Shown here one piece after another: positions 1 to 5,630 of a stretch of DNA of 5,941 nt; positions within the stretch are counted from its first letter, which is position 1, and the number at the start of each line of letters is the position of its first letter. A program made the position numbers and the translations under genes. The notes below the pieces were generated by a model. It was not told the DNA's origin. It saw nothing but the letters and a program-made list of their open reading frames with translations, and did no database searches. The stretch is from Candidatus Peribacteraceae bacterium (lineage in GTDB: Bacteria > Patescibacteriota > Gracilibacteria > Peribacterales > Peribacteraceae), in NCBI GenBank assembly GCA_028717505.1, contig JAQUNQ010000069.1, positions 1-5,941 of the forward strand, given 5' to 3'.

Positions 1-71
1 TCTTGCTCCGGCTCGATCTTCACGCGACCGGAGAAGATGGCCTTCCGAATATCTCGATCGGAGAGAATCAT
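1..71 (-). CDS. dcd: dCTP deaminase, N-terminal fragment (cut by window edge)
   Basis: Read on the minus strand from the ATG at 71, the 23 visible residues run MILSDRDIRKAI followed by FSGRVKIEPEQ. The start ILSDRDI with a downstream I-x-P is the typical N-terminus of the dCTP deaminase/dUTPase family. Family members deaminate dCTP to dUTP (bifunctional ones go on to dUMP) in the cytoplasm and feed thymidylate synthesis. The catalytic region lies outside the window, so mono- and bifunctional forms cannot be told apart. The ATG is chosen because family proteins begin exactly there; an in-frame GTG lies 18 bases upstream but adds residues (VVVLPP) that the family lacks. There is no Shine-Dalgarno; CCTCCC stands directly before the ATG. 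It is divergent from the 607-residue gene with an 85-base shared promoter region. Confidence 0.82.
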   Translation of the reverse strand, partial: MILSDRDIRKAIFSGRVKIEPEQ

Positions 72-79
72 GGGAGGCA

Positions 80-88
80 AGACTACCA
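80..88 (-). promoter_or_regulatory. candidate extended -10 element for dcd
   Basis: On the minus strand the sequence TGG-TAGTCT fits an extended -10 (TGn plus a TAnnnT hexamer at 85-80). Only eight bases (TGCCTCCC) separate it from the dcd ATG. Transcription would begin about at the start codon, giving a leaderless or nearly leaderless mRNA. No good -35 is visible at the expected distance. The assignment is inferred from geometry and would be weak in isolation; it gains weight from similar spacing at two other genes here. Confidence 0.4.
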
Positions 89-92
89 CATA

Positions 93-104
93 TTTCGATC
101 GAAA
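93..104. promoter_or_regulatory. 12-bp perfect palindrome in divergent promoter region
   Basis: TTTCGATCGAAA is a perfect dyad in the spacer between dcd and the 607-residue gene. It lies just upstream of the proposed dcd -10 and about 40 bases before the proposed -10 of the other gene, a position where a bound dimeric regulator could affect either. The core TCGATCG also occurs at 54-60, inside dcd, with centres 41 bp apart. It is a candidate operator only; a 12-bp palindrome can arise by chance. Confidence 0.3.
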
Positions 105-142
105 AACGACGAGTTTTCCACGGAAGCTCTCGGCGAAATCAG

Positions 143-148
143 TACAAT
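143..148 (+). promoter_or_regulatory. -10 element (TACAAT) for the 607-residue gene
   Basis: TACAAT differs from the sigma-70 consensus TATAAT at one base. It ends eight bases before the ATG at 157. A start site 6-8 bases downstream of the hexamer would fall on or beside the start codon, so the transcript would be leaderless or nearly so. No clear -35 is seen at 16-18 bases upstream. There is no Shine-Dalgarno between the hexamer and the ATG (GACAACAG). Confidence 0.5.
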
Positions 149-156
149 GACAACAG

Positions 157-1980
157 ATGACACCGCGCACGGATACACTCCAGGAACCTTTTGAGCCGCT
201 CCTCGACGGGCAGGGCAAAACGGGTGATGCGCAGAAAGATGATCTGCGGCGACGTCGGAACGCGCTCATTTCCTACTTCCGTGAGTTCATCGGGGAAACC
301 TTCTATACGTTGCACGTGGCCTCCGAGGAGGAAACCGATTCCCTCCGCAAGGGGCTCCTCCACATTGGCCTCGACGAGGGGGAGATCCGGGAATGGGAAA
401 CCTTCCGCGACACCGTCGCCGAGCGGCAGCGCGAGTCGGCGCGCACCCTCTCGAAGGAACTGGATGCCCTCCTCGCACGCGCCAGAGATCCGGCCCGTCC
501 CTACATCTCGCAGGAATCGGAGGCGCGGTGGCGCGAGCGCTTCCAGGACCCGTCCCTCGGCTACAAGGCCAAGGAATACTTCGTCCACCACCAGATGCCC
601 TCGTACTTCCAGGCGTGGGAACGGGAGGCACAGAAGCGCTGGGTCATGCTCAAAGATCCGCGCCTGAAGAACGTCACGACGGAGGACGTGAAGGACCTCG
701 ACAAGTTCCTCCACGGGAAGCAGTTCCTCACGCTTCACTTCGATGAGCGTGTGGACCTGAGCGCCCGTGTATCTGCGGCGATTCTCGCCAAAGAGAGACA
801 CGCCACCTCCCTCCATGCCAGAGCAAGAACGCTCCTTGATAATGCCGCGGAGGCCGGTGCGATCAGCCGCACGAAAGTCGGCCGGTGGCTCGAGCACATC
901 TTCAGGGAAAAATGCCCCACACCGAAGGCGGCGGAGGCGTTCGTGGAGAACCAGCTGAAGAAGGTCTACATCCCTGACTGGATGAAGACGCGCTGCGCCT
1001 TCGACCGTGTCGATGCCGAGATGGAGAAGAAGGGTGTGCCTCCGGGATGGAACCGCCTCTCTCCCGAAAAATTCCTCGCCATGAGTTTCGAGCAGAGGAA
1101 GAGCTACGTGGAGGAGGCGGAGCGCCGGGTGCACGCGCCGGTCACCTCCACGAACGAAGAGATGAAGAATGTAAAATTCTCCATCCGCCACGACCTCGAC
1201 ACCGAGGATTGGGAGGGAGCGGCAATCCTGCTCAAGAAAGGTCGAGCACTCCTGCTTGCGGGAAAAGGCTCCGACCACGACCGCATCGAACTCAACTCGA
1301 TGGAGCGCTACCTCTCCGCCTTCCGCACCCCCGACAAGGAGCAGCAACATCCCATGGAAAACGCGCGGCAGACACTCGAGCAAATGCGCGCGGCTTTCGT
1401 CCATATCCCCCCCTCCATACAGCCACTCTACCTCAAGGCCATAACGGAAGAAGATTACGACACCGCCGCCACTTTCATGAGAATTGCCTACAACTGGGCC
1501 TGGTGCCGGCGCAACAAGTATCTCAACGGCAGCAAAGAGGAGATCCTGAGGAAGAGGGCTATCCCCGAGACCATCGACACGGTGCGCCATGGACACAAAA
1601 AAACGGGCGTGCAGGTGGCCAAGTTGGACTCGGTGAGCTCTCTCGAGCAGAAGTCCGCCATCCGGAATTACCAGGGAGAGTGGGGCGCCGACGTCCTCTT
1701 CGTGTCACCGAGAGCACAGGACAGCCTGCTGAGCAAAGTCCGTGACAACAAGAACAACTGGGCCTTCGGCTACTGGGTCACCATGATCCCCGAGGGCGTC
1801 GCCTACGAGCAGATGGAGTACGTCGTCTCGAATGTCCACTGGGTGCTCAAGTCCGGCATGCGAAAGCTTGCATCGGCAGGGATTCCCTTTACACTGACGG
1901 ACTCCGTCACTCCCGCTTCGCTGAGCGGCTCCCGCCCGAAACAGAAGTACTCCGACTCCCCGTACGCCATCGCCACATGA
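157..1980 (+). CDS. unknown 607-residue helical protein with internal duplication
   Basis: I do not recognise this family. The protein is soluble and highly charged (rich in Glu, Lys, Arg), with no signal peptide or membrane segment, so it is probably cytoplasmic. A module of about 120 residues appears twice: I117-S118, R124-W125, F129, K137-A138, E140, F142-V143, Q146, W154 recur as I236-S237, R243-W244, F249, K257-A258, E260, F262-V263, Q266, W275. An F-L/Y-x-L/M pattern stands at 49, 190 and 306, and a degenerate third module may lie near 362-389. Such repeats suggest a helical scaffold or binding protein. The C-terminal 500-565 region is rich in Trp and Tyr and may be a separate domain. 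The ATG is the first in frame after the TGA at 148-150, and TACAAT lies eight bases upstream. The stop overlaps the next ATG (ATGA), so it is probably co-translated with the DM13 lipoprotein. A 485-codon antisense reading frame covers much of it but looks like a high-GC shadow. Confidence 0.85.
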   Translation: MTPRTDTLQEPFEPLLDGQGKTGDAQKDDLRRRRNALISYFREFIGETFYTLHVASEEETDSLRKGLLHIGLDEGEIREWETFRDTVAERQRESARTLSKELDALLARARDPARPYISQESEARWRERFQDPSLGYKAKEYFVHHQMPSYFQAWEREAQKRWVMLKDPRLKNVTTEDVKDLDKFLHGKQFLTLHFDERVDLSARVSAAILAKERHATSLHARARTLLDNAAEAGAISRTKVGRWLEHIFREKCPTPKAAEAFVENQLKKVYIPDWMKTRCAFDRVDAEMEKKGVPPGWNRLSPEKFLAMSFEQRKSYVEEAERRVHAPVTSTNEEMKNVKFSIRHDLDTEDWEGAAILLKKGRALLLAGKGSDHDRIELNSMERYLSAFRTPDKEQQHPMENARQTLEQMRAAFVHIPPSIQPLYLKAITEEDYDTAATFMRIAYNWAWCRRNKYLNGSKEEILRKRAIPETIDTVRHGHKKTGVQVAKLDSVSSLEQKSAIRNYQGEWGADVLFVSPRAQDSLLSKVRDNKNNWAFGYWVTMIPEGVAYEQMEYVVSNVHWVLKSGMRKLASAGIPFTLTDSVTPASLSGSRPKQKYSDSPYAIAT

Positions 1981-2573
1981 AGAAGCACCTCTCCCTCTTT
2001 TTCCTCTCCTCCGCCTTCCTGCTCGCCTCGTGCGCGGGAAAAACACCGCAAGCAGATCTCACGCTGGAAGAACGCCTGAAGAATCCCCTCTTCACAGAGC
2101 GCTACGCAGAGGAAATGGTGGGACGCATGGTGGATCTCGAAATGCGCAAGGATCCGATCCTCGAAAACGAGCGCATGAAAAAATTCGTCGATTACACGCG
2201 GACGAAGTGGCTGTCAGAGGCAAAGGAGGCAAAGAAGGAGCAACGGAAAGGGATCTACGGACCTTGGCTCACCATCGGCGAGGAAGTGCGCGGAGAAGTT
2301 TTGTACCTGAATGACACGCTCTTCTTCTCCACCACTTTCGATACGCCGCCGGGGCCGTCGCTCCACGTCTTCCTCTCCACCGTCACCGACCCGCGGCAGG
2401 GCCCCTTCCCTGATGAAACGAGCATCGATCTGGGTGAACTTCCCTCCCCCTACGGGGCACAGGCGATCCCTGTCCCCAAAGACGAGAGCTGGGAGACCTA
2501 CCAGACCGCCGTGCTCTGGGACACGAAAATCCAGCGCCTCTACAGCTTCGCGCAATTGCAGCAGCAGCCTTAG
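1977..2573 (+). CDS. DM13-domain lipoprotein
   Basis: The 198-residue protein begins with a lipoprotein signal: MKK, a hydrophobic stretch to about residue 16, and lipobox LASC with Cys19 as the predicted lipidated residue. It is therefore likely anchored outside the cytoplasmic membrane. Residues 28-90 are charged and helical with no family I know. Residues about 103-194 match the DM13 pattern: a G-E-V-x-x-L-N-D-T-L strand, FSTTFDTPPGPSLHVFLS, then DLGELPSPYGAQAIPVP, and Y-Q-T-A-V-L-W near the end. DM13 is a beta-rich extracellular domain proposed to act in redox chemistry through a nearly invariant Cys after the last Trp. Here that place is Asp182 (W181-D182), so a redox role is doubtful. 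The start overlaps the previous stop as ATGA, which indicates translational coupling; no Shine-Dalgarno is present. It converges on the thioredoxin-fold lipoprotein. Lipoprotein call firm, DM13 call good, function unknown. Confidence 0.85.
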   Translation: MKKHLSLFFLSSAFLLASCAGKTPQADLTLEERLKNPLFTERYAEEMVGRMVDLEMRKDPILENERMKKFVDYTRTKWLSEAKEAKKEQRKGIYGPWLTIGEEVRGEVLYLNDTLFFSTTFDTPPGPSLHVFLSTVTDPRQGPFPDETSIDLGELPSPYGAQAIPVPKDESWETYQTAVLWDTKIQRLYSFAQLQQQP

Positions 2574-2577
2574 AAAC

Positions 2578-3171
2578 TTACAAGCGCTGCTCGAACTGCC
2601 TCTCTTTCTGCGCCACCGCAGTCACGAGCGCATCGAGTTCCGCCGGCACGCGCTCGCCATTCACGAAGAAGGTCGGCGTCCCGGGAACACCGAGCTCTTT
2701 GCCCTGCTGATAGTCCGCGAGGACCGTCTCGCGCTTGATCTTTGAAGCCACGCAGCGCTCGAAGAGCTCTGTGTCGAGCTTGAGCGCTCCCGCCCATGCT
2801 GAAAAATTCTCCGGCTTGAGCTCCGCCTGATGCTCGTACGCGTAATCGATGAACTCCCAGAATTGCCCCTGGTCCGCCGCGCACTCGCTGGCCTGCGCCG
2901 CCTGGAGCGAGTAGGTGTGGATCTGGAGCGGGAAGTGCTTGAACTCGAAGCGAACCTCATTCCCGATCCCCTTGAGGAGAGGCTTTGTGACGCTCTGATG
3001 GATGAGACGGCATGCCGGGCACTGCAGGTCGGAATACTCCGTCACCGTGACGGAGGCGGCGGGGTTCCCGAGCGGTGTCTTGCTCGATGCGGGACTCAGA
3101 CCCGTCGTATCCGTGCACCCCGTAAGGAACACGCAGCTGGGGAAGAGGAGAAGAAAGAGGAGACGACGCAT
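2578..3171 (-). CDS. DsbA-like thiol-disulfide oxidoreductase lipoprotein
   Basis: This is a thioredoxin-fold protein of the DsbA-like Thioredoxin_4/BdbD type. After a lipoprotein signal (MRR, hydrophobic core, lipobox LTGC with Cys19) come LGNPAASVTVTEYSDLQCPACR with active-site Cys51-Pro-Ala-Cys54, then VRFEFKHFPLQIHTYS, A-A-Q-A-S-E-C-A, QGQFWEFIDYAYEHQ, and GVPGTPTFFVNG with the cis-proline at 166. The helical insertion and length (197 residues) are normal for the family. It probably oxidises or isomerises disulfides of exported proteins at the outer face of the membrane; a VKOR or DsbB partner is not in the window. The start at 3171 is chosen because it gives a textbook short lipoprotein signal. 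Longer versions from ATG 3183, ATG 3210 or GTG 3228 would add up to 19 residues before the signal; none has a Shine-Dalgarno. It is convergent with the DM13 gene (4-base gap) and divergent from dnaX. Confidence 0.9.
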   Translation of the reverse strand: MRRLLFLLLFPSCVFLTGCTDTTGLSPASSKTPLGNPAASVTVTEYSDLQCPACRLIHQSVTKPLLKGIGNEVRFEFKHFPLQIHTYSLQAAQASECAADQGQFWEFIDYAYEHQAELKPENFSAWAGALKLDTELFERCVASKIKRETVLADYQQGKELGVPGTPTFFVNGERVPAELDALVTAVAQKERQFEQRL

Positions 3172-3178
3172 GGCGGAG

Positions 3179-3187
3179 AGCATGGCA
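3179..3187 (-). promoter_or_regulatory. weak candidate extended -10 for the DsbA-like gene
   Basis: On the minus strand TGC-CATGCT matches the key A2 and T6 of a -10 hexamer with a TGn extension, and ends seven bases before the ATG at 3171. That is the same geometry as at dcd, the 607-residue gene and dnaX, and it supports the short lipoprotein start. The first base is C instead of T and no -35 is seen, so this is weak. Confidence 0.22.
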
Positions 3188-3251
3188 GTCGTCTTGAATG
3201 ATCGCAACATTTTGCGTCGTTTCCCCACTTTCGGGCAGCGCCGCTTCGCGG

Positions 3252-3257
3252 TATGGT
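3252..3257 (+). promoter_or_regulatory. -10 element (TATGGT) for dnaX
   Basis: TATGGT fits TAnnnT and ends nine bases before the dnaX ATG at 3267 (intervening GATCCCCTC). A transcript from here would start about 2-4 bases before the ATG or at it. At 17 bases upstream the -35 position reads TTTCGG (3229-3234), a poor match. CCGC-TTC-GCGG (3241-3251), a small inverted repeat, sits directly before the hexamer. Confidence 0.42.
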
Positions 3258-3266
3258 GATCCCCTC

Positions 3267-4760
3267 ATGGCCCTCTACCGCACCTACCGGCCGCTCGCAT
3301 TCGCGGATGTCATCGGGCAGGACCACGTCGTCACGACGCTCGAGCACGCGGTGCGGCAGGACAAGATCGCCCATGCCTATCTCTTCGCGGGCAGCCGCGG
3401 CACGGGGAAGACCTCCGTCGCGCGCATCCTCGCGAAGGCGATCATGACGCGCGGCATCGAGGATGAGAAGCTCCGCAATCAGATTGTGCACGGCATCGAG
3501 GACGGGTCGCTCGTCGATCTCCTCGAGATCGATGCGGCGAGCAACCGCGGGATTGATGATGTGCGCGATCTCATCGAAAAAATCCAGTTCTCCCCCGTCG
3601 TCGCTGCGGCGAAGGTCTACATCATCGACGAGGTGCACATGCTCACGAAGGAGGCGTTCAACGCGCTCCTGAAGACGCTCGAGGAACCTCCGGAGTACGC
3701 GCACTTCATCCTCGCGACGACCGAAATGAACAAGATCCCCGCCACCATCCAGTCACGCTGCCAGTGTTTCCCCTTCCGTCACATCGGAGAGGAGGACATC
3801 GTGCGCCGCCTGCAGTTCATCGCCGACCGGGAGCGCATCACCGTGGAGCGTGAGGCGCTGCGTGCGATCGCCCACCACGTGGAAGGGGGGCTCCGCGACG
3901 CCATCTCGCTGCTCGACCAGATGCGCTCACTCCCGAAGATCACCGTGAAGGAAGTGCAAGTGCGCATCGGCTCCACGGGCCGCGAGTACATCGAGGCGAT
4001 CGTCACCGCCATCGAGCGCAAGGACGCACACGGACTCATCGAGGCCGTGCGCCAGGTGGAGGAGGCGGGTATCCCTCTCGACCTCTTCCTTCGTCACCTG
4101 CTCTCGCTCACCCGCCAGAACCTCCATGCCGCGATCGACGCCGGCAACCCCACGAGTGAGATCCTGCGCATCCTGGATATCCTCCTCGAGGCCATTCGCG
4201 ACGTGCGCATCGCGCCGGTCCCCGGCCTCGTGGTGGAGTCTGCGCTCCTCTCACTCATGAGTGCTCCCGCAAAGGAGGCGGAGAGCGGCATCCCGTTCAA
4301 AGCCGCTCCACCGGAGAAGGAGCATGTGACGAAGAAAGAAAAGAAGATGAAGCAGAAGCAGGAAGCGGTGGAGGAGGAAACCGCAGCGGAGAGCGCGAAA
4401 GAGGGGGCACCACCGCTCGCAGCAGCGGTCATCGAAGCGCCGGAGCTGACGCTCCAGAGCCTCCGGTCCGCGTGGCCGGACATCCTCGAGCAGACATCGC
4501 CCCCTTCCGTGAAGATGTCCCTGAAGGACGGTGAAATCGCCGCGATCGAGGATGGGAGGATCGTCGTGAATTTCTCCTCCGCCTTCCACCGCGACAAAGT
4601 CGCAGCGACGGAGGCAAGCCGCACCGTGGAGCAGATCATGCAGAAGATCTTCAAGCGCGCGCTCAAGCTCGAGTGTGCCCTGAGCAAGAACGGGAATGGA
4701 AATGGGGAACCGAAGGAAACCGCTGTGAATCTCGCCGAGGCGGCGGCGGAAATATTTTAA
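3267..4760 (+). CDS. dnaX: DNA polymerase III subunit tau/gamma (clamp loader ATPase), lacking the zinc module
   Basis: The 497-residue protein starts MALYRTYRPLAFADVIGQDHV, the standard DnaX N-terminus, so ATG 3267 is preferred over the in-frame upstream ATG at 3198. Walker A is GSRGTGKTS (42-50), Walker B VYIIDE (117-122), the IDAASNRGIDD motif 88-98, sensor 1 ATTEMNKIP (150-158), the SRC arginine-finger motif 163-165 and sensor 2 GLRD (208-211). DnaX is the ATP-driven motor that loads the beta clamp onto primed DNA and links polymerases at the fork. The four-cysteine zinc module normally inserted after LAKA is absent: residues 59-82 hold no Cys. A Lys/Glu-rich linker (about 340-390) leads to a C-terminal domain (about 393-476) like the tau region of other short DnaX proteins. 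An A-rich stretch encodes the linker, but no in-frame X-XXY-YYZ slippery heptamer is present. The usual neighbours ybaB/recR are not here. Confidence 0.96.
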   Translation: MALYRTYRPLAFADVIGQDHVVTTLEHAVRQDKIAHAYLFAGSRGTGKTSVARILAKAIMTRGIEDEKLRNQIVHGIEDGSLVDLLEIDAASNRGIDDVRDLIEKIQFSPVVAAAKVYIIDEVHMLTKEAFNALLKTLEEPPEYAHFILATTEMNKIPATIQSRCQCFPFRHIGEEDIVRRLQFIADRERITVEREALRAIAHHVEGGLRDAISLLDQMRSLPKITVKEVQVRIGSTGREYIEAIVTAIERKDAHGLIEAVRQVEEAGIPLDLFLRHLLSLTRQNLHAAIDAGNPTSEILRILDILLEAIRDVRIAPVPGLVVESALLSLMSAPAKEAESGIPFKAAPPEKEHVTKKEKKMKQKQEAVEEETAAESAKEGAPPLAAAVIEAPELTLQSLRSAWPDILEQTSPPSVKMSLKDGEIAAIEDGRIVVNFSSAFHRDKVAATEASRTVEQIMQKIFKRALKLECALSKNGNGNGEPKETAVNLAEAAAEIF

Positions 4761-4817
4761 GTGGCGCTTTCTTCCCTCCTCCATCCGCTTCCTCCGCGCA
4801 TTTCCTCCATCCCCAAA

Positions 4818-4840
4818 CCCTTCCTCCAGAGGAGGAAGGG
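4818..4840. repeat. perfect inverted repeat, 10-bp arms, 3-base loop
   Basis: CCCTTCCTCC (4818-4827), loop AGA, GGAGGAAGGG (4831-4840) form a perfect dyad in the spacer after dnaX. It would fold into a very stable hairpin in RNA of either strand. There is no T run on the 3' side in either orientation (GGCTTCG follows on plus, TTTGGGG on minus), so it is not a standard intrinsic terminator. It may protect or stabilise the dnaX 3' end, or be a short dispersed palindromic repeat. Confidence 0.75.
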
Positions 4841-4872
4841 GGCTTCGCACGGGGAACAACAAACACAAATAT

Positions 4873-4905
4873 TCCCCCTCTCCCCGGGAGAAGGGGCGAG
4901 GGGGA
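4873..4905. repeat. inverted repeat, 13-base arms with one mismatch
   Basis: TCCCCCTCTCCCC (4873-4885), a 7-base loop GGGAGAA, and GGGGCGAGGGGGA (4893-4905) pair at 12 of 13 positions (T4881 opposes C4897). It lies 32 bases after the first hairpin and about 40 bases before the folate cyclo-ligase start. Neither side has a T run. The style (CCCTCTCCC...GGGAG/GGGCGAGGG) resembles short palindromic repeats scattered in spacers of many GC-rich genomes. Whether it is dispersed here cannot be seen from one window. Confidence 0.7.
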
Positions 4906-4929
4906 GAGGAAAATCAAAACAAGAAAGGG

Positions 4930-4935
4930 CATAAT
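4930..4935 (+). promoter_or_regulatory. candidate -10 (CATAAT) for the folate cyclo-ligase gene
   Basis: CATAAT is one base from TATAAT and ends 12 bases before the ATG at 4948 (15 before the ATG at 4951). The leader would be about 5-8 bases, too short for a Shine-Dalgarno. No -35 match is visible; the expected place lies in the purine-rich run after the second hairpin. Confidence 0.38.
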
Positions 4936-4947
4936 GAAATCCTCGAA

Positions 4948-5544
4948 ATGATGTCCTCCCCTTCCCTCGCTGAGCAGAAAGAGAACATGCGCGCCGCCAT
5001 GCAGGAGCGCCTGCATGCCCTGAGCACGAAGAATCTCGAGGCGGAGAGCCGCTCCATTGTCCGGCGCATCGACGAGCTCCTCGCGAAAAATCAGTCCGTT
5101 TGCGCCTTCTTCCCCCTGAGGACCGAGCCCGACATCCGTCCCTTCATCGAGGAGCTCCTCGCGCAGGGACGGCACGTCTACCTCCCCTGCTTCGACGGAA
5201 CGACCATTCTCTTCCGCCGCATCCAGGCACTCAGTGAACTCGTCCGGAGCCCCTTCGGCTTCCCGGAACCACCACCGACCGCCCCGGTCCTCGATCCACA
5301 GGAAGCCGTCATCGTCCTCGTCCCGGGCCGCGCGTTCGACCCTGCCGGCGGGCGCCTCGGTCGCGGCAACGGCGGCTACGACCGATGGATTGCCGACCGC
5401 CGGAAGGCCGGTGCTGGCGCGCGCTACTACGGCATCGCACTCGCCTGCCAGCTCGTGCAGGAGGTGCCGATGGGACCGGAGGACCAGCGGCTCGACGGCA
5501 TCATCACGGCACGGGGCTTCCAGCAGAGGAAAGAGCTTGTTTGA
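4948..5544 (+). CDS. fthC: 5-formyltetrahydrofolate cyclo-ligase (MTHFS family)
   Basis: The 198-residue protein (ygfA/yqgN homologue) has the normal family length. It converts 5-formyl-THF plus ATP to 5,10-methenyl-THF in the cytoplasm. Visible family features are the N-terminal Q-K-E-x-M-R (Lys11, Arg15), FFPLRTEPDIRPFI with Glu60-Pro61, VLVPGRAFDPAGGRLGRGNGGYDRW (glycine-rich ATP/phosphate loop about 134-147), YGIALACQLVQEVPMGPEDQRLDGIIT at the end. The loop usually reads LGRGGGYYDR; here it is LGRGNGGYDR, with N141 for Gly and G143 for the first Tyr. Two tandem ATG codons (4948 and 4951) could start it; neither has a Shine-Dalgarno. The adjacent glyA on the same strand supports the folate role, since GlyA generates the 5-formyl-THF this enzyme recycles. 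Confidence 0.93.
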   Translation: MMSSPSLAEQKENMRAAMQERLHALSTKNLEAESRSIVRRIDELLAKNQSVCAFFPLRTEPDIRPFIEELLAQGRHVYLPCFDGTTILFRRIQALSELVRSPFGFPEPPPTAPVLDPQEAVIVLVPGRAFDPAGGRLGRGNGGYDRWIADRRKAGAGARYYGIALACQLVQEVPMGPEDQRLDGIITARGFQQRKELV

Positions 5545-5594
5545 GCCATCGCGGAGGGATGCACCCTGCCCTTTTTCCTTCGCACCTCTTCGTC

Positions 5595-5600
5595 TATGCT
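5595..5600 (+). promoter_or_regulatory. candidate -10 (TATGCT) for glyA
   Basis: TATGCT fits TAnnnT in the 86-base spacer between the cyclo-ligase stop and glyA. The ATG lies 30 bases further, so a leader of about 23-25 bases made almost only of C and T would result. The -35 position at 17 bases spacing reads TTTTTC (5572-5577), a poor match. Read-through from the upstream gene is an alternative. Confidence 0.33.
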
Positions 5601-5630
5601 ACTCTCCCTCCGTCCCCTTCCCCCTCCCCC

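Noticed and set aside
3..194. Plus-strand frame of 63 codons at the left edge
   Set aside because: It is the reverse complement of the dcd start, whose minus-strand translation is a clear family match.
139..1596. Long open frame of 485 codons on the minus strand, opposite the 607-residue gene
   Set aside because: It is rich in Leu, Arg and Gly with no recognisable domain, and runs opposite a gene with a good promoter, coupled neighbour and internal repeats. GC-rich coding DNA often leaves such antisense frames open.
3198..3266. Longer dnaX start at ATG 3198
   Set aside because: It would add 23 residues not found in DnaX proteins and would place the -10-like TATGGT inside the gene; MALYRTYRP is the standard N-terminus.
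4323..4360. A-rich stretch in the dnaX linker, at the place where programmed frameshifting makes gamma in some bacteria
   Set aside because: Read in frame (aag aaa gaa aag aag) there is no X-XXY-YYZ heptamer and no long A run; I see no stimulatory hairpin close behind.
4673..4951. Open frame of 92 codons across the dnaX end and the following spacer
   Set aside because: It lies half inside dnaX in another frame, and translates the two palindromes into low-complexity Gly/Arg/Pro; no sign of coding.
5555..5576. Possible terminator after the cyclo-ligase (AGGG-ATGCA-CCCT, then CTTTTTCC)
   Set aside because: The stem has only four pairs and the T run starts several bases later and is short, too weak to call a terminator.
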